DNA from: a virus
IMG/VR virus record: IMGVR_UViG_3300046533_000679
Coordinates: 1 to 62,258 of that record
DNA: 62,258 nucleotides
Reading direction: 5' to 3' (one strand)
Shown here: positions 51,596 to 61,382 of the stretch, one piece after another
Position numbering within the stretch: the first letter of the stretch is position 1
How the letters are laid out: every line of letters starts with the position of its first letter
The notes under the pieces: generated by a model
Told to the model about the DNA's origin: nothing
What the model saw: the letters and a program-made list of their open reading frames with translations, nothing else
Database searches by the model: none
Position numbers and translations under genes: made by a program

Positions 51596-53466
51596 GGTTG
51601 CACCGCCTTGCTACTGACGACCTTCCCGGTCGCGTCCGTGGTGACGTCGTAGGTCACGCCGTTTTGCACGACGCGCTGCGTGCGGTTCGGCGCCAGCGTC
51701 GCCGGCGGCTGGACGGCCGCGGTCGGATTCTCCGGATCGAACCCGCGCTTGAGCAAGACCGCTTTCGCTTCGGGCGTCAGCGGATCGAACGGCGCATTCG
51801 CGCCCATCGCGCGCTTGTAGGGTTCACGCAGCGCGTTCTGACTCGAGCCGAGCAGCCGGATCGACGTGTCGATGTAGTTCTTGATCGACTCGGGGCTCGA
51901 CGACACGCCGCCGATCGCCTTTTGCGCCGCCGCGCCGCTCACCGTCGGGACGCCCTTCGACGCGACCGCATCGAGCTCCTTATCGACCTTCTCTTTGATC
52001 GTCGCGAAACTCGTCGGCGCGCCCGATCCGAAGAGGTCGGCGAGCGCGTTGTAGGCGGCGTTGCCCGGCTTGAACGTGCCGTTCTGCAGCGCGTCGGCCG
52101 CGGCCTGGAGCTGATCGAGGTGCTCGATCGCCGTGTTCATCGCGGTCAACTGTTGCCCCTGCGGGCCGGTCGTGTAGGCCTTGCGCGTCGGGGCGCGCAC
52201 GCTGTAGAGCGACGCATCGAAATCGGGATTGACGGTGAGGATCCGATCGAGCATCGCCTTGCCCTCCCGCGTCTGAAACGAGCGCGGGCTCGGCGTCGGG
52301 ATCATGTAATTCGCCATCGCGATCTCGGCCTTCGAGGCCGGGATGACGGGCGCCGGCGGCATGTTCTGGATCTGCACCGACGCGGGCGGTTGGGAGGCAA
52401 ACACGCCGGCGGCGAGCGCCTCTTTGCGCGTCATCACCTTTTCGACGGCCTTCCCATTGACCATCGTTTTCACGGTGACGGGCGCGTCATTCACGCCGGC
52501 CTTGGCCTCGTAGCCGGCGATCAGCGCGGTTTCGGCGGGCGTCAACGGTTGCCCGCCCGCGCGCTTGCCGTAGGCTTGCACGACGGGATCCTTGGCGGCT
52601 TCGGCTTCGGCGTACGCCTGGGCGACGGCCTGCGCGTGCGTCAGACGGGCGGGCGGCGCGCCGGGGGCCGTGCCGGGGGCGCTCGGCGGCGGCGGCAGAC
52701 TCGAGGCCGGGGCGCCGGCCGGGGCGATCGCGGTCGTCGCGGGCGCGCCAGGGCCGCCGGCCGGCACCGGCGACGGCGGCGGGCCGTTCTGTAAGAGATC
52801 GACGCGGCCGGCATACGTTGAGGCCGGGCCCGGTGGGGGCGTGCCTGACGCGAGCGGCGGGCCCGCCGCGGCCGGTGGGGCGCTCGGGGCGCCGGTGCCC
52901 TCGATGTCTTGGATCCGCGTGGCGATGCCATAGCCCGGCGTGCCGATCTCGGGCATCTTCGGCCGGGCCGGCGTAATGATCTCGTTCGTGAGTGACGAGC
53001 GTAGATCCTTGGTCGAGTCCGTCTCGTACGGCCGCGGGTTGGTAAATTCCTGCTCCTTCTTGTGCAGCTCCCAGAGGTTCGGGATCCATTCCGGCAGGCC
53101 CACCTCGCGCGCCTTCGCGACGCCGGCGGCGAGGTTGTTCGTGCTCGGATCGTTCGGCGTGCCGGCGGTGTAGGCGCCGAGGATCGCGCGGATCTTCTGT
53201 TGCTTCTCCACCTCTTGCGCGCGGGTCTGATCCTGGTAGGCCTGATCAAGCGTCGCGCGCTGATCGGCGCGGGTCGCGAGCGCCATCTGCTGCGCCTCGC
53301 GCGCGCGCTGAAAATCGAGCGTGGCCTGGCGCTCGCGGTCGTCCATGATTTGCGCCGGCACTTGCGAGGCCTGCGCGACGAGACTCCCGTACGTCTGCCC
53401 GCGCGCAAGCTGCGCCCGGCCGGCGTTTTCCGCCATCTGCTGCAGGATCGCGCTGACGGAGCTCAT
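51592..53466 (-). CDS. internal virion/ejection protein, 624 aa (prophage R)
   Basis: It is the orthologue of 8126-10039 with the same MSSVSAILQQ start and near-identical first 70 residues and C-terminal domain. Residues about 75-145 are replaced by unrelated sequence (YTAGTPNDPSTNNLAAGVAK onward), marking a swapped internal segment. Overlaps neighbours by ATGA and GTGA. Confidence 0.72.
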   Translation of the reverse strand: MSSVSAILQQMAENAGRAQLARGQTYGSLVAQASQVPAQIMDDRERQATLDFQRAREAQQMALATRADQRATLDQAYQDQTRAQEVEKQQKIRAILGAYTAGTPNDPSTNNLAAGVAKAREVGLPEWIPNLWELHKKEQEFTNPRPYETDSTKDLRSSLTNEIITPARPKMPEIGTPGYGIATRIQDIEGTGAPSAPPAAAGPPLASGTPPPGPASTYAGRVDLLQNGPPPSPVPAGGPGAPATTAIAPAGAPASSLPPPPSAPGTAPGAPPARLTHAQAVAQAYAEAEAAKDPVVQAYGKRAGGQPLTPAETALIAGYEAKAGVNDAPVTVKTMVNGKAVEKVMTRKEALAAGVFASQPPASVQIQNMPPAPVIPASKAEIAMANYMIPTPSPRSFQTREGKAMLDRILTVNPDFDASLYSVRAPTRKAYTTGPQGQQLTAMNTAIEHLDQLQAAADALQNGTFKPGNAAYNALADLFGSGAPTSFATIKEKVDKELDAVASKGVPTVSGAAAQKAIGGVSSSPESIKNYIDTSIRLLGSSQNALREPYKRAMGANAPFDPLTPEAKAVLLKRGFDPENPTAAVQPPATLAPNRTQRVVQNGVTYDVTTDATGKVVSSKAVQP

Positions 53467-54512
53467 GGTGCTTTGTAGCTGCTGCCGGCGAGCTGCGCGC
53501 CGGTTTGGTTGACATCGTTCAGCCGGTTCCAGTAATCGAGCTCGGCGTTGCGCTGCGCGGTGACGTTGGTCAGGTAGTCGCTGAGCGTGCGCGCGTTGCC
53601 GGTGTTGTAGGTCTGCGTCCGGTTGGCGAACGTCGCCTGATTCTGGTTCGCGTTGATCGTGCGCGCGTTGAGGTCCATACCGGCCGCGTCGGTGAACTGG
53701 CTGTATTTCTGTTTGTAGGCGTCGAGCGCGTTGTTGCGAAACGTCTGGTACTCGTTGGTGGCGTAGTCCTGGCCGGCGCGATCGAGCGCGACGAGCGTCC
53801 CGCCGCTCAAGACGGTGCCCTGCGCCGCGGCCTGGCGCGTCTTGGTCTTGATCAACTGATCGAGCCGCGCCTGGTAGCCGGGCGAGCTCTTGAGATCTTC
53901 CTCGCTCGGGTTGACGAAATCGCCGCCGGTCCACGTCGGCGCCTTGTAGTCGGGCAGGGGCGTAAACGTCGGCGCGTTGGGATCGCTCTGATACGTCGGG
54001 GGCGCCGCGCCGAAGCCGGACGACGGCGGGCCGGCCGGCGCGCTCCACCCCGGCGCCGCCGTGGCGGGCCCGGCGGGCCCGGCGGGCGCCGCGCCGCCGC
54101 CGCCGCCGGTGCTGCCGCCGCCCGTCGTCCCGCCGCCGGTCTGTTTGGCGCGGTACGCCGCCGCTTCCGCCGAGTCGTAGATGCCCTGGCGGATCCGGTT
54201 CGCGTCGCCGCCGTAGTCGCTGATCCATTTCGCATACTCCTCGGGCGTGCCGGGGCGGCCGAGGTTGTCCTGATAAAACCCGGCCATCTGGTCGTTCGAG
54301 GGGCCGGCGGCGGCCGGCGTCGGGTTCGCCGTCCAGCCGAGCGCGTTCATGTGCGCCAGGCTGTCGGCGTGGCTGTAGCCCTGCTGGCGCCAATAGAGGT
54401 ACTGCTGGTTCACGTCGTCCGGCGTCCAGCCTTGCGGGGCTTGGTGGGACGTGTAGTACTGATTCGCCGCGTTCTGCGACTCGGCGAGCTCGGCTTGGGT
54501 CCATGCGGCCAT
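53463..54512 (-). CDS. virion protein with DUF4214-like segment, 349 aa (prophage R)
   Basis: It is the orthologue of 10036-11076. The FYQDNLGRPGTPEEYAKW and QGIYDSAEAAAYRAKQ segment and the Gln/Asn-rich helical C-terminus are conserved; the Gly/Ala linker varies. Confidence 0.68.
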   Translation of the reverse strand: MAAWTQAELAESQNAANQYYTSHQAPQGWTPDDVNQQYLYWRQQGYSHADSLAHMNALGWTANPTPAAAGPSNDQMAGFYQDNLGRPGTPEEYAKWISDYGGDANRIRQGIYDSAEAAAYRAKQTGGGTTGGGSTGGGGGAAPAGPAGPATAAPGWSAPAGPPSSGFGAAPPTYQSDPNAPTFTPLPDYKAPTWTGGDFVNPSEEDLKSSPGYQARLDQLIKTKTRQAAAQGTVLSGGTLVALDRAGQDYATNEYQTFRNNALDAYKQKYSQFTDAAGMDLNARTINANQNQATFANRTQTYNTGNARTLSDYLTNVTAQRNAELDYWNRLNDVNQTGAQLAGSSYKAP

Positions 54513-54515
54513 GAT

Positions 54516-55976
54516 CTACGCTCCTACGACCGTCGCGCCGCCGCGGCGGTACTGATCCACCTGATCCGGCGTGACGCTCAACGTGCTGCCGTCGGGCCAG
54601 CGCACCGTCACGAGACTGCTTGCCGGCGCCGGGCTCTTGGGCTGGATCGGGAGCGGGCCCGGTGTCGGTCCTGTCTGCGACGGTGTCGGGGATGTCGCGG
54701 CCGGCGGCGTCGTCGTGGTCGGCGCGCCGAATTTGAGCCCGGCCTGCGTCGCCTCTTTCGCGATGCGCCCGCCGGGGCCAAACCAATACGCATCGTTGCC
54801 GGGGTTGCTGCCGCCGGTCTGCGCGTACTTCTCGGCGAAGTAGGCCGTATCGGTCGGCCCGCTGCCGGCGCCGGTCGGCGTCAGGCCGAGCGCCTTGTAG
54901 TTGTCGATCACGCGCTGCGTCAGCTCGGGCGAGACGGCCACGCCTTGCGGCGTCTGGGTGCCGTAGCTGCTGTAGGACGACCCGCCGCCGCCGCTGGCGC
55001 CGCCGCTCGTGGCGCCGCTGCGCGCCGGCAGGCCGAGCAGCGCGCTCATGCGATCGTTGCTGCTGGTGGCGTTCTGCACAAACGGCGTGATCCGCCCGCT
55101 GTAGTCGGCATACCGGCCCGCCTCGAGCGCGATTTTGGCTTCGCTGGCGGCGCGGTTATACGCGAGCGTATCCGCGGCGACGCCGCGGTTATAGAGATCG
55201 TTTTCCTTCTCGTAGGCCAGCGCGTCCTCGAGGTACTTCTGCTGCGCGGCCGAGGCGTTGCCGCTGGCGTTGGCTTGAATCAGCGCGCCGGCGATGCCGC
55301 CGCCGACGGGGAGCCCGTACTTGAGGAGATCCATGTACGACCGGCTGCCGCCGGCCGCGGCCACGTCGGCCGGAATGTCGTAGGTACTATTGCCGATGAA
55401 ATTGCCGGCCGCATCCCAGGCGCCCGCCCCACCGCCGGCCACGGCGGCCCCGGTGCCGACGCCCGTTCCGGCCGCGCCGCCCATCGACGCGAGCGCCGCA
55501 TCGCCGAGCCCATAGGCGCCGCCTTCGACCGCGCCGACGCCGGCCGGGATGCCGGCGGCGATGGCCGTCGAGCCGCCCGCGCCGGCCGCGGTGCCCTCGA
55601 GCACACCGCCCGCCGCGCTCGAGCCGGCGGCGCCGCCGCCCGCCGCCCCGGAGAACACGCCCGCCGCGCCCATCGTCGCGATCGTGGCCGCCGCCAGGCC
55701 GGCGACGATCAACGTGTTCCGGAGCTTGTGCCCGATCGGGTTGAAGTTGCCCGACGGGTCGATCTCCATGTTGCCCTCGTCGACGACCACGCCCTGCGCC
55801 TGGGCCGCGCGCATGACCTGTTGTTTCTGTTGGTCGTTCAGATGGACGTTGCGCGGGTCTTGGCCGAACGAGTGGATCAACGTGTTGTACCAGTCGCTCG
55901 CGCGCATCCACTGGTTCACCGTGTCAATGGTCTGCTCGCTCTGCTGGCCGTAGCCGAGGTTGGGCGTCGTCGCCAT
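54516..55976 (-). CDS. internal virion protein with Gly/Ala-rich region, 486 aa (prophage R)
   Basis: It is the orthologue of 11080-12624. The start is the ATG at 55974-55976 overlapping the fibre stop. NFNPIGHKLRNTLIVAGLAA opens a long Gly/Ala hydrophobic part. QQKYLEDALAYEKENDLYNR and the VRWPDGS C-terminus match M. Probable ejection protein. Confidence 0.7.
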   Translation of the reverse strand: MATTPNLGYGQQSEQTIDTVNQWMRASDWYNTLIHSFGQDPRNVHLNDQQKQQVMRAAQAQGVVVDEGNMEIDPSGNFNPIGHKLRNTLIVAGLAAATIATMGAAGVFSGAAGGGAAGSSAAGGVLEGTAAGAGGSTAIAAGIPAGVGAVEGGAYGLGDAALASMGGAAGTGVGTGAAVAGGGAGAWDAAGNFIGNSTYDIPADVAAAGGSRSYMDLLKYGLPVGGGIAGALIQANASGNASAAQQKYLEDALAYEKENDLYNRGVAADTLAYNRAASEAKIALEAGRYADYSGRITPFVQNATSSNDRMSALLGLPARSGATSGGASGGGGSSYSSYGTQTPQGVAVSPELTQRVIDNYKALGLTPTGAGSGPTDTAYFAEKYAQTGGSNPGNDAYWFGPGGRIAKEATQAGLKFGAPTTTTPPAATSPTPSQTGPTPGPLPIQPKSPAPASSLVTVRWPDGSTLSVTPDQVDQYRRGGATVVGA

Positions 55977-57172
55977 TAGCGCGATCCTTTCAGCGCGGCG
56001 AGCGCGGCGCGCAAGTCCGCGATCTCGGCGTCGTGCTGTTGCCAGCCGACGATCAGGTCGGCGACGAATTTCGAGTAATCGGTCATCCAGGGCCGCGCGA
56101 GCTGGCCCGTCTCCGTGCGCGCGTCGGTGCCCGCGGTGACGGCGCGCGGGAAGACGGCGTGCGCTTCCTGGGCGAACACGCCGCGATCGGGGCGCCCGTC
56201 GGCTTTCCACGCGAAGTCATGCACCACGAGCGCGCGGAGCGCGCGGACATCGGTCGCGCGGCCGGCGTCGTCTTTCAACCGCGCGTCGGAGGTCGCGTTG
56301 TAGGCGACGCCGGCGCCGCTATGCTGGATCCCGCCAATGTAGGCGTTGGTGTTGTTGAAACAGGCGTACAGATGCTGGTTCTGCGCGGCCGTCCGATCGA
56401 CGGCGGTGATACAGATGTGCGTGTCGTCGCCTTGCACACAGAGATTGCCCGGCCCGACGTTGGCCGCGGCGGTCATGAGTTGCTCGCCGGTAAAGGCGTT
56501 GCCGCCGGCTAGTTTCGCGGTGCCGGTGCCGCTCGCCGCTTGGACGAAGGCGGTCGTCGCCAGCTGCGTCGTATTCGTGCCGGCGGTCGCGGTCGGCGCG
56601 GTCGGCGTGCCGGTGAGCGCCGGCGAGGCGAGCGGCGCCTTCGCGGCCAGGTCCGCCACGAGGTTCGTCACCTGGCTCTCGGCCAGCACGAGATCGGACC
56701 CGACGAGTTTACTGGCGGGAATCGCCCCGGCGAGCATCGGGTTGGTCACTTTGCCGGCGCCGATGGCGAGCGCGAGCGAGCCGGCCGCGTTGGTGACATC
56801 CCCGGTATGCGCGGGCTCCTGCGCGGCGGGCAGCGTGCCGACCACATCGGTCGCGAGATTGATCGGGAGGGACGCCTTCCCGGCGAGCGCCCCGGTCAGG
56901 CCGGTGATGTCCGCTTGCGGGATACTGGCGACGGTCGTCGGTGTCGCGATCCCGACGGCCGTCGCGATCTTGAGATAGCCGGACGCGAGCGCGCCGAGAT
57001 TCACCTCGGCGCTCAGCACGCCGGCGGCGCGACTCGTCCAATAGGCCGCGTCGATCGGCGCCAGGCCGTTGACCGCGGCCGCCAGCGTCCGCAGAAAAAT
57101 CCGCCCGATCTCCGTGACGCTGCCGGTCACGGTGTCGATAATCGGCGTGAGCGGGACATCCCCGATCGCCAT
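55976..57172 (-). CDS. tail fibre with S74 chaperone, 398 aa (prophage R)
   Basis: The first about 90 residues match M's fibre; the shaft (about 95-290) is different. The C-terminal S74 domain has the cleavage site ATSDARLKDD and conserved DRGVFAQEAHAVFPRAV and KFVADLIVGWQQHDAE. Shaft exchange with constant ends is typical of host-range evolution. Confidence 0.88.
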   Translation of the reverse strand: MAIGDVPLTPIIDTVTGSVTEIGRIFLRTLAAAVNGLAPIDAAYWTSRAAGVLSAEVNLGALASGYLKIATAVGIATPTTVASIPQADITGLTGALAGKASLPINLATDVVGTLPAAQEPAHTGDVTNAAGSLALAIGAGKVTNPMLAGAIPASKLVGSDLVLAESQVTNLVADLAAKAPLASPALTGTPTAPTATAGTNTTQLATTAFVQAASGTGTAKLAGGNAFTGEQLMTAAANVGPGNLCVQGDDTHICITAVDRTAAQNQHLYACFNNTNAYIGGIQHSGAGVAYNATSDARLKDDAGRATDVRALRALVVHDFAWKADGRPDRGVFAQEAHAVFPRAVTAGTDARTETGQLARPWMTDYSKFVADLIVGWQQHDAEIADLRAALAALKGSR

Positions 57173-57174
57173 CG

Positions 57175-58659
57175 CTAGACCGTCCGTCCCGGGGTCGCCT
57201 GCACCCAGGCGCCGGGCCCGAGGATGCGCTTGACCGGATCCGTGATCACCACTTCAAAGACGAGCCGATCGATCCGCGCCTGCCCGAGTTGCGTCCAGCG
57301 GGTCCGGTCGCCGTAGTGGCCCATCGCGCCGAGCGGCGCCAAGCCGGCACTCTGCCATGTTTTCGCGCCGTCGCGACTGACGAAGAGCTCGATCTGCGGG
57401 GCGGCGCCCTGGCCGCTGGTCAGGCCGACGCCGGGCTCGACGCCGAGCTCGAAGGCGTCGATCGACGCGATCGTGTTCTCCGCGCCGAGGTAGGGCGCGC
57501 GCCGGCGGGCGCGCAAGACAAAGCCGCCGTCATCGAAGCGATCGAGATCGAGAGCCCACAGGGCGGCACTCGAGCGGTCGCCGACGACATGCCACCGGCC
57601 GGTAAAGGCGTGTCCGCGGACGCGCCACACTTGCTCTTTCGCGAGGTGCGTGTTCCACGTCCGCCGGTGATGCCATTGGCGCTCGAGCTCGTCGAGCACG
57701 ATCGTATCGCCGTCGGAGCCGAGTGACGGCAGGGTCAGGACATAAAAGAGGTGCCCCTGTTGACTGTAGGTGAACCCTTCAGCGTCGGCGACGGTGCGCG
57801 CGCCGGCGATCGCGGTTTCGATCGCGTGCGTCGAGATGCGCGTCCCGGTGTAGCCGTCGAGCCGATAGACCGCCAGGCCGCTCGTATTGCTGCGCCCGAG
57901 CCACCGCATCGTCGCGAGGCCGAGACTCAGCGAATAGGGCGCCGCGATCCCGATCTGAAAGAGCGAGCCCTTGATCGGCTGAAACGGGTTATCCGCGTCG
58001 CCGACATCTTCGTACGCTTCGCTCGTTTCGGAGCCGAAGATCCAGACGCGACTATTGGCGGTGGCCAGCGCGACGATCCCATCGCTGGCGGTCGAGCGGC
58101 TCACGAAGTCGAGCGCGTCCCAACTCAGGCCGTTCTCGATCCCGGAGAACCAGAAGCGGATCGATCCTTCTTCGTGACAGACAAAATACCCGTCCATGAA
58201 CCCGACGAACCGCGGCACGCCGGCGAGCGGGAGCGGGATCGCGGCGCTCAGGACGCCCGTCGCCAGGTTGATCAGTTTCAGCAGCCCGCCGCCACACAGG
58301 ATCAGCTGGTTGCCGCCGTCGCCGTTGCTGGCGAAGCTCACCGGGCGGCCGTCGTTGGGCAGTTGGCCGATCGCCGTCACGCCCACGACATCACCGCTCG
58401 CGGCGTCGAACACGAGCGCACACACCTGATCCCCGAGCACGGTCCAGCCGCGGCCGTCCTGGTAGAAGATCCCGCGACACGGCCCCGCCGTCGGGCCGGT
58501 GACGAGCGGCCGCAAGCCCGGCGTCCCGACGAGGTACGCGGCTTTCGCGGCGCCGGCGGTTTCCACCGTCGTCGGATACAGATTGACCGTGATCTCGGCG
58601 TCGATCAGGGACGATCGTTCCGCGTTACTGCCGCCGCAGAAGCCGGTAAACAAGGCCAT
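57175..58659 (-). CDS. P22 gp10-like packaged-DNA stabilisation protein (prophage R)
   Basis: This 494-aa protein is the orthologue of 13819-15306 with FTGFCGGSNAERS, DNPFQPIKGSLFQIG and the TPGR C-terminus. It stabilises packaged DNA at the portal in the P22 family. Confidence 0.83.
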   Translation of the reverse strand: MALFTGFCGGSNAERSSLIDAEITVNLYPTTVETAGAAKAAYLVGTPGLRPLVTGPTAGPCRGIFYQDGRGWTVLGDQVCALVFDAASGDVVGVTAIGQLPNDGRPVSFASNGDGGNQLILCGGGLLKLINLATGVLSAAIPLPLAGVPRFVGFMDGYFVCHEEGSIRFWFSGIENGLSWDALDFVSRSTASDGIVALATANSRVWIFGSETSEAYEDVGDADNPFQPIKGSLFQIGIAAPYSLSLGLATMRWLGRSNTSGLAVYRLDGYTGTRISTHAIETAIAGARTVADAEGFTYSQQGHLFYVLTLPSLGSDGDTIVLDELERQWHHRRTWNTHLAKEQVWRVRGHAFTGRWHVVGDRSSAALWALDLDRFDDGGFVLRARRRAPYLGAENTIASIDAFELGVEPGVGLTSGQGAAPQIELFVSRDGAKTWQSAGLAPLGAMGHYGDRTRWTQLGQARIDRLVFEVVITDPVKRILGPGAWVQATPGRTV

Positions 58660-58857
58660 CTAGGGCGCGCCTTCGCGCGGCGCCGCGAGGGGGGCGGCGG
58701 GGATCGCCTGTAACAACTGCTGACAGAGCTCGAGCGCGCCGGCGGCGGCGTTCGCGTGGGCGGCGTGCTGTTGCTGTTCGCCCTGGAGCACGCGGACGCG
58801 CGCCTCGAGCCAGGCGCGGAGATCCGCCACGGACTCGAGCGCGCCGGCGGGCGTCAT
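58660..58857 (-). CDS. 65-aa coiled-coil protein (prophage R only)
   Basis: A helix with heptads (LRAWLEARVRVLQGEQQQHA) and an Ala-rich continuation is followed by a Pro tail. It is in the position of M's glycine-rich adhesin. Function unknown; perhaps a fibre assembly factor. Confidence 0.58.
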   Translation of the reverse strand: MTPAGALESVADLRAWLEARVRVLQGEQQQHAAHANAAAGALELCQQLLQAIPAAPLAAPREGAP

Positions 58858-58938
58858 GTGGCGGATCCGGGCGGCGGCGCGAGCGCGGCGCGCCGGGCGG
58901 CCTCGAGCGGGCGGATCAGGCTGCTACACTCCTGGTCG

Positions 58939-59064
58939 ATGCGGATCGTGCATCTCCTCGGATGGGTGCTCGTGGGCGGCGGCGCGCTCCTCGTGGCCCT
59001 TGTGGTCCTGTTACTCGTGCTCGATCTCGTCGTCCCGGCGCGTCCGTGGCGCGGGCGCGAGTAA
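58939..59064 (+). CDS. 41-aa plus-strand membrane peptide (prophage R)
   Basis: In the 208-bp gap between fibre and coiled-coil genes, the plus strand encodes MRIVHLLGWVLVGGG, then ALLVALVVLLLVLDLVV and a basic end. TACACT about 10 nt upstream could be a -10. It would be antisense-oriented inside the virion operon, perhaps a superinfection-exclusion or lysogenic gene. No counterpart in M, so caution is needed. Confidence 0.42.
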   Translation: MRIVHLLGWVLVGGGALLVALVVLLLVLDLVVPARPWRGRE

Positions 59065-59065
59065 G

Positions 59066-60235
59066 TCACGCGGCCCCCTGAGGCGCGAGGCGGGCGCGCA
59101 GGTCGGCGAGCTCGGCGTCGTGCTGTTGCCAGCCGACGATCAGGTCGGCGACAAATTTCGAGTAATCGGTCTGCCACGGCCGCGCGAGCGATCCGGCGGC
59201 GGTCGTCTCGTCGGTGCCCACGGTGACGGCGCGCGGATAGAGCGCGGCCGCCTCCTGCGCGAAGATCCCGCGGTCGCGCACGCCGTCGGCTTTCCAGGTG
59301 AAGTCGTGGACGACCACGGCGCGCAGCGCCGCCAGATCCGACGCGCGCCCGTCGTCGGTTTTGAGCCGCGCGTCCGAGCTCGTGGTGTAGACCACGCTCG
59401 TCGGTCCGCTATGTTGAATCCCGCCCGAGAACGTGCCCGCGCTATTAAAACATCCGACCAAGGTCTGATTTTGCGCGGCCGATTGGTCGCTCACGGTGAG
59501 GCCGAGATGCGGGGTATCAGCCTGGACGCAGAGCGTCCCCGGCCCGACGTTGGCGGCGGCGGCGATCAGCACTTCGCCCGTCGAGAGGATCGTCAGGCGC
59601 TGCGTATTCCCGGCCGTATAGAAGCGGATCGCGGCGCCCGCGCCGGCCCCGGCCGCCTGCACCGAGAGTCCGCCATTCCCACTCGCCGCCAGCAGCGATC
59701 CGTCGGCGATGAGCGCGCCGTTAGACGCAAAGCCGCTGCCCTGGCTCTGGACGATCGTCCGCGCAAAGTTGAGGTCATTCCCCAGGACAAATTGCGATCC
59801 GCCGGTCGGGTAGGTATTGCGGACCTGCATGCTGAGAAAGCCGGGCGCGTTCCCCGAAATGATATGGGGGCCGAAGCCCGTCACGGTCAGCGCCCCGCCC
59901 ACCGTCAGATTGCCGGCGATGAACGCATCACCGGGGTTAGACGCGCCGTCGTTCACCGTCACCGGATCCTGATCCCAGATCAGGAACCCGGCCGCGTCGG
60001 TCAGGCGGAAGTGGTACGGGAGATTGGGCGTGACATAGATCGGCCCGAACAAGCCGCCCGCCGACGCGACGATCGGGTTGGCGTTCAGGATGGTGCCGGC
60101 GGCGTCGCTGGTCGTCGTCTGCGGCGTCGCGGGGGATCCGCTCACCAGGGTATACAGGAGCGCGCCCGGCGCGACGACGCCCAGGTCGGTCACGGCGCGC
60201 TGGCGGCCGATCGGCGCGAGGAGATTGGTCGCCAT
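59066..60235 (-). CDS. tail fibre with S74 chaperone replacing M's short fibre, 389 aa (prophage R)
   Basis: The N-terminal about 85 residues match 16129-16908. A beta shaft (about 90-280) is followed by an S74 chaperone with TSSDARLKTDD, DRGIFAQEAAALYPRAV and KFVADLIVGWQQHDAEL. R therefore has two S74 fibres, with chaperones very similar to each other. The ATG at 60233-60235 overlaps the gp4-like stop. Confidence 0.85.
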   Translation of the reverse strand: MATNLLAPIGRQRAVTDLGVVAPGALLYTLVSGSPATPQTTTSDAAGTILNANPIVASAGGLFGPIYVTPNLPYHFRLTDAAGFLIWDQDPVTVNDGASNPGDAFIAGNLTVGGALTVTGFGPHIISGNAPGFLSMQVRNTYPTGGSQFVLGNDLNFARTIVQSQGSGFASNGALIADGSLLAASGNGGLSVQAAGAGAGAAIRFYTAGNTQRLTILSTGEVLIAAAANVGPGTLCVQADTPHLGLTVSDQSAAQNQTLVGCFNSAGTFSGGIQHSGPTSVVYTTSSDARLKTDDGRASDLAALRAVVVHDFTWKADGVRDRGIFAQEAAALYPRAVTVGTDETTAAGSLARPWQTDYSKFVADLIVGWQQHDAELADLRARLAPQGAA

Positions 60236-60945
60236 TAGCGGATCGTCCCGGTGCGGTAGTCCCACCGCCAGCCGCGCAAGCCGGGCGCGCCCTGGCCGAC
60301 GGCGGTCAGCGTCGGGATCCGCAAATTGTTCTTGAAGTACTTCCCGCGCGCCTGGCCGGCGCGGCGCTCGAGGCTCGGCGTGATCGTCGCGTGGAACGGT
60401 TCCGCGATCGCTTCCTGCAACGTCAAGGTGAGCGCGAGCTCGCCGCCGGGCGCGAGCGCGATCGTTTGCGTCAGGAGCACCGGGCCGAGCACCGTCCGCG
60501 TCATCACGCGGATCGCGGTCGCGCTCAGCGGGATCCCGTCAAAGTAGAGAGTGCCGTTGGGGAGATCGGCCGAGTAGTAGCAATCACTGATCGGCCCGCC
60601 GTTGATCGGCGATCGCCCGTTCCACCAATCGGGATCGGTGTGCACGGTGATCGGCGTCCAGCTGCTGCCGAGCGCGAGCGCGGCGCCGTCGATCGCGACG
60701 GGCCGGACGGGGAGCATCCAGACGCCGGACGGGCCGATCGTGTGCGGCTGCAGGCCGGGCGTGGTGACGAACGGCGTAAACACCTCGGCCACACTCGCGC
60801 CGGCGTCGGCGTTCCAGCTGTCGATGATCTGATTCAGCAGCACGCGGCACGTTTCCGCCGCGGCCGGCGGCACCGGCTCGCCGGGCAGGTAAATGTTGTG
60901 CCCGGCGAGCGCGGTCCCGATGATGGTCGCGACGGGCGTCGGCAT
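60235..60945 (-). CDS. P22 gp4-like tail accessory factor (prophage R)
   Basis: This 236-aa protein is the orthologue of 16908-17618, near-identical, with VLLNQIIDSWNAD, INGGPISDCYYS and RGKYFKNNLRIPTL. Confidence 0.78.
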   Translation of the reverse strand: MPTPVATIIGTALAGHNIYLPGEPVPPAAAETCRVLLNQIIDSWNADAGASVAEVFTPFVTTPGLQPHTIGPSGVWMLPVRPVAIDGAALALGSSWTPITVHTDPDWWNGRSPINGGPISDCYYSADLPNGTLYFDGIPLSATAIRVMTRTVLGPVLLTQTIALAPGGELALTLTLQEAIAEPFHATITPSLERRAGQARGKYFKNNLRIPTLTAVGQGAPGLRGWRWDYRTGTIR

Positions 60946-60954
60946 GGCCGCGCC

Positions 60955-61305
60955 TTACCGCTTTTTCGCCGGGTGCGGGGTCGGCCGGCCGGGCCGCGGG
61001 CGGCCGGGCAGATCGTGATCGGGGTGCGGGCGGTCGCCGGGGCCGCCGAGCGGATCGACTTCGGGATCCGGCGGGGCCGCGTCGGGATCTTCGGCGGTCA
61101 GGCGCCAGCCGTCGGCCGCCGCGGCCTCGAGCTCCTCCTGCGTGTAGACGGCTTTGTTTTCGCCGATGAGCTCGCCGGTGTCGGGGTCGGTGTGCGTGCC
61201 GAGGCCGAGCACGTCTTGTTTCCCGCGATAGACGAGCCGCGGCGTCGAGGTGTCCGGTGCGGTGCGCGCGTCGGCGCGCGTGTCGGGGCGGTCTGCTGCC
61301 GTCAT
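60955..61305 (-). CDS. small acidic virion-cluster protein, 116 aa (prophage R)
   Basis: It is the orthologue of 17631-17981: LVYRGKQDVLGLG, DPDTGELIGENK, YTQEELEAAAADGWRL and a Pro/His/Arg tail. Function unknown. Confidence 0.65.
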   Translation of the reverse strand: MTAADRPDTRADARTAPDTSTPRLVYRGKQDVLGLGTHTDPDTGELIGENKAVYTQEELEAAAADGWRLTAEDPDAAPPDPEVDPLGGPGDRPHPDHDLPGRPRPGRPTPHPAKKR

Positions 61306-61329
61306 GGGGCGGTCCTTTGTTCGTGAAAC

Positions 61330-61365
61330 GGCGACGGCGCGGCGCGCGAGGCGCCCCGCCGCCGC
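61330..61365 (-). terminator. GC hairpin after the 140-aa head gene (prophage R)
   Basis: It is the counterpart of 18004-18040, with several substitutions but the stem largely kept and GTTTC after it on the minus strand. It may be a partial terminator or RNA-stability element. Confidence 0.48.
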
Positions 61366-61382
61366 GTGTGAAACGTCGCGCG

